IMG/VR virus record: IMGVR_UViG_3300005557_000002
Span: 1 to 34,867 of that record
Strand: one strand, 5' to 3'
Source of the DNA: a virus
Length of the DNA: 34,867 nt
The notes below the pieces were generated by a model. It was not told the DNA's origin and ran no database searches. It saw only the letters and a program-made list of their open reading frames with translations. Positions 20,683 to 28,278 of the stretch are shown in pieces (within the stretch, counting starts at the first letter, position 1; every line of letters starts with the position of its first letter). Made by a program: the position numbers and the translations under genes.

Positions 20683-21879
20683 TTAGAGGAGACGTCCACC
20701 TTCTGGAAATTCCCAAGGGCACTTGTTTCCTTTGCTTTGATTGCAGTGAGGGCAAGTGAGAACAAGGTGAGAAATCTCATTACGAGGTTGAAGGTCTGTT
20801 CGTGTGATAGGGATGGTATGGTCAACGTGATAAACGTATTTCCCTTTGATCCTCTTGATCTTGGATCTGCAATAGTAGCAATAGTAACGTTGCCTCTTCA
20901 ACTGCTCTCGAATCTGTGCAGGGGTATGAGAGCCTGGAATGTTTTTAATACGAGCCCGACGATTGCGCGTGTAAATCCTAAGGTACTCTATGTACCATTC
21001 TTTGTGTGCTTGTCTATACTCCTTGCTATATTGCAGGCGCTTACCCTTATTGGCTGCATAATACATCTTTTGACGTTTGAGTATATCTTCCTTATGCAAG
21101 GCATAATGCTGTCGTTTCTTCTCTATGATCCATTCTCTGTTTTTATGCCAGTACTGTCTATCTCTTTGGGCTATACGTTCTCTCAGCAAGGGACGCCGCT
21201 CTCTTCGTCTTTGGTTTACTGCTTCTCTGTTTTGTTGCAAGTATTGTCTCTTTTCGTTTTGAGTACAAGCTTTGCATCGAGAGTACAATCCATCTTTAGA
21301 AGTTTTGCGTGCTCCAAAGTATTCACTAGTAGATGGCTTAATTTCTCGGCAACTCGAGCAGCGTTTTTGTCCTTCTGGAAGTTTCTCTATGGGCTTTCTT
21401 TTGAGCCTTCTCCTGTTACGGGTATATTCGTTTGCGCATTTTTTGCATCGAGACATAACTCCGTAAGCATACTCCTTGGCAGGATAAAAGAACTCGGTGG
21501 TTGCTGGAAGAATTTCTTGGCATTTAGAACACTGTCTATGTCCTTCAGGGATAGGATTAGGATTGGGCTGTTTCTTGCTTTCGCTATAAGCTCTACAGCA
21601 GATTTTGCACCAGGAATGCAGTCCACTTTTTTCCGTTCTACATGCATGAAAGTGTTGCATAGTGGCTGGTTTAACCTCTGTGCAATTTGGACAACGTTTG
21701 TATCCATCGGGCACAACAGGAGTTTTCCTTGGTTGAGGTTTCTTCCGCGCTTTGCAACATTTCTTGCAAAGCGTCCTGAGGTGATCTTGTTTGCTCCTAT
21801 CGGATTGAAAGTACTCAAGGGTGGCAGGATATTCTTGTTTGCACCCGTTGCAGCGTTTCTGTGGTATAGTATCACTCAT
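20683..21879 (-). CDS. HNH endonuclease with four tandem zinc modules (antisense)
   Basis: A 398-residue paralogue of the protein at 14752-15744. Four modules (CNGCKQEYPATLEYF...CKKC, CPNCTEVKPATMQHF...CKIC, CSKCQEILPATTEFF...CKKC, CSSCREIKPSTSEYF...CKAC) are linked by VPDGYKRC, IPEGHRQC and LPEGQKRC. A basic region of about 16-residue repeats follows (RQYWHKNREWIIEKKRQHY...), then the HNH domain (YVYHVDHTIPITR...LVLTCPHCNQSKGNK), ending PEGGRLL like its paralogue. It separates the head genes from the connector genes and opposes their direction. A large + strand open frame over the same bases is a shadow of it. It is probably a homing element whose module number differs from the sister copy. 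Confidence 0.83.
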   Translation of the reverse strand: MSDTIPQKRCNGCKQEYPATLEYFQSDRSKQDHLRTLCKKCCKARKKPQPRKTPVVPDGYKRCPNCTEVKPATMQHFHACRTEKSGLHSWCKICCRAYSESKKQPNPNPIPEGHRQCSKCQEILPATTEFFYPAKEYAYGVMSRCKKCANEYTRNRRRLKRKPIEKLPEGQKRCSSCREIKPSTSEYFGARKTSKDGLYSRCKACTQNEKRQYLQQNREAVNQRRRERRPLLRERIAQRDRQYWHKNREWIIEKKRQHYALHKEDILKRQKMYYAANKGKRLQYSKEYRQAHKEWYIEYLRIYTRNRRARIKNIPGSHTPAQIREQLKRQRYYCYYCRSKIKRIKGKYVYHVDHTIPITRTDLQPRNEISHLVLTCPHCNQSKGNKCPWEFPEGGRLL

Positions 21880-21970
21880 GGTACGTCTCCTTTAAGTTGC
21901 GTATCATCACGCCAGCGGTTGTTAGAGCAACGCGCTGGCAAACCCATATTTAGATGGGTTAATTATACCA
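21880..21970 (-). promoter_or_regulatory. Promoter and structured leader of the antisense HNH gene (copy 3)
   Basis: On the - strand: TGG-TATAAT (21970-21962), a perfect 7-bp palindrome AACCCAT/ATGGGTT (21960-21941) over the expected transcription start, the conserved hairpin at 21939-21911 (GCC-A-GCG-c-GTTG, loop CTCTAA, CAAC-CGC-T-GGC), then GTGATGA and the SD AAAGGAG. The start-region stem (TACG/CGTA) is weak here. Confidence 0.6.
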
Positions 21971-22028
21971 CAAAGCCGCCTCCAATGCCAGTTTACAGGG
22001 AGGAGGTGGTACTATCCCTCGCTTCTAC

Positions 22029-22934
22029 ATGACCCCCCAAGAAATTCAGGATACCCCACTCGGGCAAGGGTTGAGTGCTTCCATTTCTGCCTTACCAACA
22101 GGGCAAATAGATCGAATGCTAGCGAAAGCCTCAGCACGCTGTGACTCTGAGTGTAGACGCCGCTTGCAGGCCCCGGGCTCTACTACACTCTCACAGAACG
22201 CTAGTCCAGGGGCTACACAGCTCTCGCTTGCCTCTACAGTCACCTTGGATGAGCTTGACGAACAGGCTGTACAGATCGGTAGCGGATCGACACAGGAGAC
22301 GATCCTAGTCAAGTCTGGAGGTGTGAATGTCACGAATTGGGCATCTCCCTACCCAGGCACAATCAATCTTGCAAGTGCTACACAGTTCTCTCACAGCTCA
22401 GGAGATCCTGTAGTCTTTCTCTACAAAGAGACAACAGAGGCCGGTGGCGCGTCTAGCTCAGACCCATATGCAGAGGCAGCCCTTACACAAGAGGCTCAAA
22501 TTGCAGCGTCTCACATGCCATCCTTGCATAGTGGCCTGACACGTGTAGTTTTCTTGCGCAATTATCCCATTATCACTATATTAGCTATAGAACATGCATT
22601 TTCATTTACAACGCAATTTAATACAGTTGATGTAACTGCACAAATACCTGTACCTACAGAAGGATGGTACCGTTTCAGCCCCGGGAGCATGATATTGCGT
22701 GAAGGGATTATGCGCACAACGTACACGGGAGGTTTCCAGAATATACCAGATGACATAAAGGAGGCTACAAGCAAATTCTTTGCAGTGGCTATGAGGCAGA
22801 TGATTAACCCATATGGAACGATTGAACTGCATTTGGGTAAGCGTAAGCAGAAGTGGGCAGCAAGAGGTGGAGAGAAAGATCCTCTGGTAGAAGAAGCATG
22901 CCGTATTTTGAAGAAGTATAAGAGGACGGTATAG
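22029..22934 (+). CDS. Head-tail connector (adaptor) protein with beta insertion
   Basis: A 301-residue protein at the position of the head-tail adaptor (HK97 gp6-like). The helical ends fit such adaptors (IDRMLAKASARCDSECRRRLQ; IPDDIKEATSKFFAVAMRQM...). Residues 45-140 are a beta-rich insertion (GATQLSLASTVTLDELDEQAVQIGSG...). ATG 22029 overlaps the stop of a mini-frame (GTG 22008, eight codons) behind GGGAGGAGGTG, so initiation may be by coupling. It is the first late gene after the antisense HNH cassette. Confidence 0.6.
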   Translation: MTPQEIQDTPLGQGLSASISALPTGQIDRMLAKASARCDSECRRRLQAPGSTTLSQNASPGATQLSLASTVTLDELDEQAVQIGSGSTQETILVKSGGVNVTNWASPYPGTINLASATQFSHSSGDPVVFLYKETTEAGGASSSDPYAEAALTQEAQIAASHMPSLHSGLTRVVFLRNYPIITILAIEHAFSFTTQFNTVDVTAQIPVPTEGWYRFSPGSMILREGIMRTTYTGGFQNIPDDIKEATSKFFAVAMRQMINPYGTIELHLGKRKQKWAARGGEKDPLVEEACRILKKYKRTV

Positions 22935-22937
22935 ATT

Positions 22938-23480
22938 ATGGTGTATGGCGCTACTCAAAAAGGTCAAGATGATACATTGTTAAGTAGTGTTATTGTACCT
23001 GGAAACATCAATCCTATACCAATACAGGGTGGATACCAGATAACAGACTCAAATGACAATGTTTTGGCTCAAGTGTTGCTCAGTCTTGGCACGACTATTG
23101 CAGGCGAGGATATACCGAATGATCGGCTCAAGACCTCTAACGAAGTGGTCATGAGCAACACGAATACCCATAATGCTGTTTCAATCCTGAATGGTAGCCA
23201 AGGAACGACAAATAATGCAGTGTACTCAAATCCAATCAATAGTGCAAATTATCGGAAATATGCTATTGCAGGATGGGGAGCAAATGGCAACATTCAGCTT
23301 CTCTTACAGGTATCCTATGATGCCGGAAATACATGGTTATGGCATGTGAACGGTTTTGTAAATGCAGGTCAGTTTATCATGCAGCAAGGTGATATTATTG
23401 CACCGCTAGCTCGTTTAGTTGCAATAAATGTGAGTGGATCGACACAAAGCGTGACGGCTTATTTGTGCTTAGCGAGGTAA
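22938..23480 (+). CDS. Hypothetical structural protein, beta-rich
   Basis: A 180-residue protein with SD AGGACGG before ATG 22938. The sequence is strand-rich and polar (IQGGYQITDSNDNVLAQVLLSLGTTI..., NIQLLLQVSYDAGNTWLWHVNGFV..., VTAYLCLAR), resembling small virion beta-sandwich or spike-base proteins. No family is recognised. It is 3 bases from the glycosidase-like gene downstream and may be its partner or attachment protein. Confidence 0.55.
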   Translation: MVYGATQKGQDDTLLSSVIVPGNINPIPIQGGYQITDSNDNVLAQVLLSLGTTIAGEDIPNDRLKTSNEVVMSNTNTHNAVSILNGSQGTTNNAVYSNPINSANYRKYAIAGWGANGNIQLLLQVSYDAGNTWLWHVNGFVNAGQFIMQQGDIIAPLARLVAINVSGSTQSVTAYLCLAR

Positions 23481-23483
23481 GAA

Positions 23484-24590
23484 ATGGCAAGATTAGCAGC
23501 GACGGGGCGCACTCCATTGCAATGGTATGCGAATCGATCTGCCTACACGCCTCAAAACCTGGGCATGAACTATCCTTGGCTCAACAACCATGCTGGGGGA
23601 TCTGTCATCAACTATCTCACGACGCAATACAACTCGACACTGGTCGAGAATGATCTTGCGCTTATTGCGAGCTGGGGCGTCAAAATCATCCGGGCTTGGG
23701 GACAACTTGAGAGCGTGATGGACTGGACTGGAAACGCCTATACAATCAATACTACTTATGCAGCTAATCTAGATGATTTCCTTACAAGATGTGCTAATCA
23801 TAACTTACAGGTCATACTTGTTATTGGCGATGGCAAGTCAAGTGGTGGCTATTCCAATCTAGATGGTAAATTCCGATGGACATTCGTAAACTCATCTAGT
23901 ACATATTTAAGTGCATTATATACTTATGTAAATCATTTTAAGGCTCATGCTAATATTCTCATGTGGGAATTGCAAAACGAACCGTATGCAAATCTAACCT
24001 GGAGTGACAATGCTATCACATCAGGAGTGACCCAAGCGCAGTTACATGAATTTCTTGTTTCATGCTATAGCGTGGTCAAAGTTATCGTTGGAAGTACTTA
24101 TGTTGGATTTTCGGATTATGAGGAAGAACAGCAGAACGTCTATCAATTATTCTCTAATGCGACAAAACGAACAAATCTCGTTGATGACTGTACTGATGTG
24201 TACAGCATGCATATCTATCGAGCTGACCAGTGGCAAATTGCTGATTTTCGCAATCTAACTGGAAAGCCAAAGTGGTGCTCAGAAGTTGGTTCCTACAACT
24301 ACAGCGATCCGACTGGCGTGTCTCACGGGAACCAGCCAGGCTATAACGAGCTGATGAGTGATGGCCCGAATGGCATTTCAGGTATCAGTAATCCGTATTC
24401 CACAAGAAGTATCGCTGCAAAACTCATTAATTCAGGCTTTTCGCTTATCTTGCCATGGTCTATTGGGGACAATGATAGCGTCGTGAGGCATCTTTCAGAC
24501 GGCTCTCACATCGTAGGCTCATTGGGAGCGTGGATACAGGCGCAATTCAATGCTACACGCACTCTAGCAAGTGGGCGTCAACTAGTATGA
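23484..24590 (+). CDS. GH5-like glycoside hydrolase (TIM-barrel)
   Basis: A 368-residue protein with the layout of family 5-type cellulases/mannanases: LGMNYPWLNN near residue 27, VKIIRAWGQLE, ILMWELQNEPY with the acid/base Glu 166 in the NEP motif, VYSMHIYRADQW near 250, and KWCSEVGSYNY with the candidate nucleophile Glu 267, ending with SLILPWSIGD. Such enzymes cut beta-1,4-linked glycans. There is no signal peptide, so it may be a virion-bound enzyme that opens capsule or cell-wall polysaccharide, or act after lysis. Its place among connector genes is unusual; depolymerases normally sit near the tail-fibre genes. Subfamily and substrate cannot be told from sequence alone. Confidence 0.75.
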   Translation: MARLAATGRTPLQWYANRSAYTPQNLGMNYPWLNNHAGGSVINYLTTQYNSTLVENDLALIASWGVKIIRAWGQLESVMDWTGNAYTINTTYAANLDDFLTRCANHNLQVILVIGDGKSSGGYSNLDGKFRWTFVNSSSTYLSALYTYVNHFKAHANILMWELQNEPYANLTWSDNAITSGVTQAQLHEFLVSCYSVVKVIVGSTYVGFSDYEEEQQNVYQLFSNATKRTNLVDDCTDVYSMHIYRADQWQIADFRNLTGKPKWCSEVGSYNYSDPTGVSHGNQPGYNELMSDGPNGISGISNPYSTRSIAAKLINSGFSLILPWSIGDNDSVVRHLSDGSHIVGSLGAWIQAQFNATRTLASGRQLV

Positions 24591-24736
24591 GGCCAAAGTA
24601 TAATAGCTAATGCGCATATGTAGAAGATAAGTGCATATATGAAGCCTTCAAGCAGCGGCTTTTGTGTAAGCCAAGCACCTACGATGCCAGCAGTGCAGAA
24701 GAGGGCTGCGAGGCTTGTCAGAATGTAGATTTTCAT
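24578..24736 (-). CDS. Possible small two-span membrane protein, antisense
   Basis: On the - strand, ATG 24736 to TGA 24580-24578 encodes 52 residues with two clear hydrophobic segments, about 3-22 (IYILTSLAALFCTAGIVGAW) and 32-48 (FIYALIFYICALAIILW), separated by LTQKPLLEG. It fills the 183-base + strand gap between the glycosidase and the next gene, which has no convincing + strand frame. No SD precedes the ATG, so expression is doubtful; antisense frames can be hydrophobic by chance. A holin-like or moron membrane protein is possible. Confidence 0.4.
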   Translation of the reverse strand: MKIYILTSLAALFCTAGIVGAWLTQKPLLEGFIYALIFYICALAIILWPHTS

Positions 24737-24773
24737 GGCAACAGTCTAACGTACTATGTCAAGGGAGATAATC

Positions 24774-25136
24774 ATGGCAAGATACGCTTTAAGAACATTT
24801 GGAGCACCTGTACTATTACCTCCTGCAATAAGAATAGGTCCATATAGGTATATGACACAGAAGAGAGCTAATACTAGTATCAAAACAAATATCTACATGC
24901 AAATCGATGAAAACGAAGATATGCGCATTAAAAGCAATATGGGAGGTGCAGAACCTTCATTCTCGCATTGGGGCTATACCATTGGAGGTGTAGTGGACAT
25001 ACGGCTGGGTGATCTCTTAGTAGATCAAAATGCCGATATTGCAGGTCAAATTAATTCGTATCGTGTCGCTGGTAGACCTGAGCATTTTGATCTTGATCAC
25101 ACAGAGGTCCCGATTGACCTGATAGTCAAAACATAG
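24774..25136 (+). CDS. Head-closure / stopper-like protein
   Basis: A 120-residue protein at the position of the head-tail stopper. SD GGGAGA precedes ATG 24774; the longer frame from 24756 lacks an SD. The C-terminal segment GDLLVDQNADIAGQINSYRVAGRPEHFDLDHTEVPIDLIV resembles the end of phage head-tail joining proteins, in which a D...Y-x-V-x-G-x-P strand pair is followed by a terminal beta strand. It probably seals the packaged head below the adaptor. The N-terminal MARYALRTFGAPV shares a ten-residue pattern with the tail protein at 32238. Confidence 0.6.
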   Translation: MARYALRTFGAPVLLPPAIRIGPYRYMTQKRANTSIKTNIYMQIDENEDMRIKSNMGGAEPSFSHWGYTIGGVVDIRLGDLLVDQNADIAGQINSYRVAGRPEHFDLDHTEVPIDLIVKT

Positions 25137-25143
25137 AGGGAAT

Positions 25144-25557
25144 ATGCTTGAATTCTCATACACAATCGATCCTAGCGCACTTGACAAGATCAAGCAGTTT
25201 GCAGGATGGAAGCTCATCCTTGAAGAGGAACTGCTCAGAGCTCACAAGAAGAGTACCGATGCTCTCCAAGATGCGGCTAGAGCGAATATGCACTGGAAGA
25301 ATCCATCAGGCAAGCTTGAAGGCAGCCTGCAATCTCAGATTATGAACCCGTATGCCAGTTGGATGGGGACGGACCTCAAATATAGCCGTCGCAGGGAGTA
25401 CGGTTTTACGGGCATGACAGATAGTATAGGCAGGTACTATGCTCATGACCCGGGCCAATTTTACATGACGGATGCACTTAAGCAGAAGACGGGTGATATT
25501 GACGCGAACTTTACTGAAGCTGTCAATGCTGCTCTTACAAGATTAGGTGGCGCATGA
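25144..25557 (+). CDS. HK97 gp10-like neck/tail completion protein
   Basis: A 137-residue protein with the typical HK97-gp10 layout: a helical N-terminus (LEEELLRAHKKSTDALQDAARANMHWKNPSGKLEGSLQ) followed by TDLKYSRRREYGFTGMTDSIGRYYAHDPGQFYMTDALKQK and a terminal helix. The R-x-x-E-Y-G-F segment and the final DAL...F..AV..AL helix are hallmarks of this family. It joins the head and tail. SD GAGGGAA precedes ATG 25144. It overlaps the next start by ATGA. Confidence 0.75.
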   Translation: MLEFSYTIDPSALDKIKQFAGWKLILEEELLRAHKKSTDALQDAARANMHWKNPSGKLEGSLQSQIMNPYASWMGTDLKYSRRREYGFTGMTDSIGRYYAHDPGQFYMTDALKQKTGDIDANFTEAVNAALTRLGGA

Positions 25558-25814
25558 AGTACTTCAAGATGAGTCTTAGCGATTCAGGTAAAGCGCAAAG
25601 CGAGGTATGGCGTCGTCAAGCCTTGGTCGGTCTCAAGGCATCAAGCTTTCATACCAGTGGAAGCCTAGAGGTCTCTACCTGGACTGCAGATGTAGTTGGT
25701 GAGGCAATCTTTCGCCAAGTGCTCGTAGATATGCAAATTCAGCATGAGGAAGGTAACGAACAGCAGATTTTTACTTTCCTGGATAAACACTTTTCGTTAG
25801 ATGAAAGGAAGTAA
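25554..25814 (+). CDS. Hypothetical tail-completion region protein
   Basis: An 86-residue protein whose ATG 25554 overlaps the previous TGA. The pattern is mixed helical (AQSEVWRRQALVGLKASSF, TADVVGEAIFRQVLVDMQIQHEEG). No family is recognised. It lies between the gp10-like gene and the tail-terminator candidate, a slot that in many siphophages holds small neck proteins. Confidence 0.5.
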   Translation: MKYFKMSLSDSGKAQSEVWRRQALVGLKASSFHTSGSLEVSTWTADVVGEAIFRQVLVDMQIQHEEGNEQQIFTFLDKHFSLDERK

Positions 25815-25816
25815 AC

Positions 25817-26311
25817 TTGCCTTCTGGCCCTAATACACCAGCAATCTTGCAACAAATTAAGACCATGGCGCAAGGTGTCCAGGTTGGATCCTCCAACTTC
25901 TTCCAGTCTGCGAACTGCAAAGTGGGGCGCTTCAAGGATATTCGGGACAATCTGCCAGCATTCGAAGTCGTCCTGGGTCCTAAGGATGAGACCAAGCGGC
26001 AAACCAGCGGGGGCGCTCCTGTCGTAGGGGGAAGGATCGATGACTCGCAAGACTACACCTTTGAGGTCACGTTGGCATATTCGGATGCGGACTCTGAAAT
26101 AGTGGAAAGCACAACCTTGCCAGGCATCAGAGACGCACTCACACAGATGTTCCACGCCTCTGCAAATCTTGGCATGCCTGGGCAAGTACAGAGTAGCCAG
26201 CTCACCGGAATTGGTGAGTATTTGTATCTCATGAGAAGCGGTGAGATCTACCGCATGTATCGCAATGTGTTGCGTGTGCAATATCAATATAACGTTTTGA
26301 TGGTTCCATAG
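25817..26311 (+). CDS. Tail terminator candidate
   Basis: A 164-residue protein starting with TTG 25817 behind SD AAGGAAG. Strand-rich middle (RIDDSQDYTFEVTLAYSDADSEIVESTTLPGIRDALTQMF) and end (GIGEYLYLMRSGEIYRMYRNVLRVQYQYNVLMV) fit the small alpha/beta tail-terminator fold, where the last strands carry the consensus of an external R-x-x-L-x-x-x-Y ending. Position directly ahead of the tail tube gene supports it. It would cap the tail tube and bind the head. Confidence 0.6.
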   Translation: MPSGPNTPAILQQIKTMAQGVQVGSSNFFQSANCKVGRFKDIRDNLPAFEVVLGPKDETKRQTSGGAPVVGGRIDDSQDYTFEVTLAYSDADSEIVESTTLPGIRDALTQMFHASANLGMPGQVQSSQLTGIGEYLYLMRSGEIYRMYRNVLRVQYQYNVLMVP

Positions 26312-26321
26312 GAGAAAATGT

Positions 26322-26504
26322 ATGGAGACAAAGATAGCAGATGCCGATGGCAAGGTGGATCAAAACGGACATGAGGCGACGTATCCACCGGGTACAAAAG
26401 TCTTCTTTGAAGCGGGTGCCTACGCAGGCCACGTCTCGCCAGAAGTCCCAGAAGAAGAGAAACCAGCTAAGATACAAAAGAAGCAAATAGAGTCGAAAGA
26501 ATGA
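26322..26504 (+). CDS. Small hypothetical protein
   Basis: A 60-residue protein from ATG 26322 (SD GGAGAAAA; the ATG at 26318 is in another frame that stops early). It is acidic at first and Lys-rich at the end (PEEEKPAKIQKKQIESKE), without hydrophobic core segments, so it may be disordered. ATYPPGTKVFFEAGAYAGHV could form a small beta unit. No function is assigned; it lies just before the tail tube gene. Confidence 0.5.
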   Translation: METKIADADGKVDQNGHEATYPPGTKVFFEAGAYAGHVSPEVPEEEKPAKIQKKQIESKE

Positions 26505-26521
26505 AAGAAAGAAGGTAAGGC

Positions 26522-28240
26522 ATGAGTGGCAATTCGAGTCTGGGCAGGGTCGGTATTACGTTAGAAAGCCTCACCAATCCTGGGATGCAATTGGTGTTTG
26601 GACCGACGTCTGTATCATCCTTACCGGCGTCCCTCACCACGCAACCGAACGCCGTCCCGGGTCGGTCTGTCTTTTCCGGTGCCCGTCTGCTCATTGATGT
26701 GCGAGGTAACTTTGCGACGGGAACCATCACCATCACTGGCAAAGACTTTACTCAAGCTCAGAATGCAGCGACATCTACCACGCCTACGATACCTGTTGCC
26801 AGTACAGCGGCTAATACACAACCATATGAGTATGTAACACCTGAGATATATAGTACTGTTAATGCCTCTGGTGTGACAGTAACAGGTCTCACGGGTGGTA
26901 TTGTGCGTATCTGGGCAATACCAGTGGCAAGTACGCTGGTGCCTGCAATGCTTGAGGCACCAGAAGAGAAGATTGGCAAGCATTCACCACAAGAGCAACG
27001 AGGCACACTTTCCAGAAATACGAACTACAAGAACCTCAATAAGCTGGTTGAGATTGGGAAGTTTGAGCAGGATTTCTATCTAGACAATTGTGCTCAGTGG
27101 TTTGGACGCTCGGTTGTGGGCAGTAATCCGACCCAGGTGACCATACCCGCCTCTCCTGCCGTGCTCAAGACTATCACGGCTATTGCATCTTTTCCCGTTA
27201 CCCTTACCACGCAACCTAATACTATAGGCCCTGGAAACATCATACAGCTTGTGGTGACCGGATCGGCAGCAGTCGGTACAGTGACCGTTGCTGGCACCAA
27301 TATCTTCGGTCAGGCTATAACAGAAACTGTCATTTGTGGCATGCCGGGTGCAGCCAATGGCGATGGTACCTACTACACTGAACAGCTCTTTGCCAGTGTA
27401 AATGCAGCTGGCATCACTGCGACTGGTCTTACTTCTGGCTCCGTCGCTTTCAATGGCATTCTCGGTATCCAGGAGACCTATCAGGTTGGTCTTGCTGGTA
27501 CAGGCGCTGGCGATAAGCTCCAATCAGTCTCACTTGAGCAGTACACAGGTGTTGACGCACTTACGCATCCGCTTACGTTCTGGGAAGAGGTCACGATTGA
27601 GGGGAGCACTGAGAAGGAGAACAAAATCACCTGCAAGGGCGGTGCTCAAGATCAATTCGCCATAGGGGATAGAACCGTTCTCAACATGGAGAATACCGCT
27701 GGTAACGTGCCATTCGGCTCTATTGGCGCACTCTCTGCGCTCTGGCAACCGCAAGAAGTTGGGATAGGTGGCTGGCAAACTGCATGGTTCATCGACCCAC
27801 TTTCAGGCACGGCAGGCACTACCGCATACAATCAGGTCCTGGACTGGAAGATCATCTTTAAGATCCCTCGCACGAGAAACTTCCCGGCAGTCAACAGCCA
27901 ACGCTTGCAATCGGTCACACGGAAGCAGCGTGAAACTGAGATTGAGCTTACCATTCTCTTCGAAGATCTTGTACAGTATGAGAAGTACCGGCAGAATGTC
28001 AAACAGCTTCTTCAAGCGCAATTCCTGAGTAACATCTATATGGGTACTACAGGAGGTACTACCTACTTTAAGAACTGGACATTTACTTTTCCTGCAAAGA
28101 TTATAGAAGCGAAACGAGACCCAACGAAGCTTGAAAGGGTAGAAGCAAAGATCAAATTCTCGACAGAGTACACAGATACTTTAGGCTACGAATTCAAGTT
28201 TGTATCACAGAACCAGTTACCTGCAAATTATGCTGCATAA
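26522..28240 (+). CDS. Major tail tube protein with two inserted Ig-like repeats
   Basis: A 572-residue protein at the tail-tube position. Two related beta-sandwich units are visible: about 35-135 (SSLPASLTTQPNAV...GTITITGKDF...ASGVTVTGLTGG) and about 222-320 (ASFPVTLTTQPNTI...GTVTVAGTNIFGQAI...AAGITATGLTSG). They share LTTQPN, GT(I/V)T(I/V) and the (S)VNA(S/A)G(V/I)T(V/A)TGLT block, so one arose by duplication. The rest (LEAPEEKIGKHSPQEQRG..., C-terminal KLERVEAKIKFSTEYTDTLGYEFKF) fits a tube protein. It should form the hexameric tube rings, with the extra domains probably outside. SD GAAGGTAAGG precedes ATG 26522. Confidence 0.75.
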   Translation: MSGNSSLGRVGITLESLTNPGMQLVFGPTSVSSLPASLTTQPNAVPGRSVFSGARLLIDVRGNFATGTITITGKDFTQAQNAATSTTPTIPVASTAANTQPYEYVTPEIYSTVNASGVTVTGLTGGIVRIWAIPVASTLVPAMLEAPEEKIGKHSPQEQRGTLSRNTNYKNLNKLVEIGKFEQDFYLDNCAQWFGRSVVGSNPTQVTIPASPAVLKTITAIASFPVTLTTQPNTIGPGNIIQLVVTGSAAVGTVTVAGTNIFGQAITETVICGMPGAANGDGTYYTEQLFASVNAAGITATGLTSGSVAFNGILGIQETYQVGLAGTGAGDKLQSVSLEQYTGVDALTHPLTFWEEVTIEGSTEKENKITCKGGAQDQFAIGDRTVLNMENTAGNVPFGSIGALSALWQPQEVGIGGWQTAWFIDPLSGTAGTTAYNQVLDWKIIFKIPRTRNFPAVNSQRLQSVTRKQRETEIELTILFEDLVQYEKYRQNVKQLLQAQFLSNIYMGTTGGTTYFKNWTFTFPAKIIEAKRDPTKLERVEAKIKFSTEYTDTLGYEFKFVSQNQLPANYAA

Positions 28241-28278
28241 TGAACATTTTATGCAAGATATTTAGTAAGAGGAAGAAT

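Noticed and set aside
20668-22032. Long + strand open frame (454 codons) opposite the second antisense HNH gene
   Set aside because: Same reason: the - strand protein has four zinc modules and an HNH domain. Only its last eight codons might matter, as a coupled mini-frame before ATG 22029.
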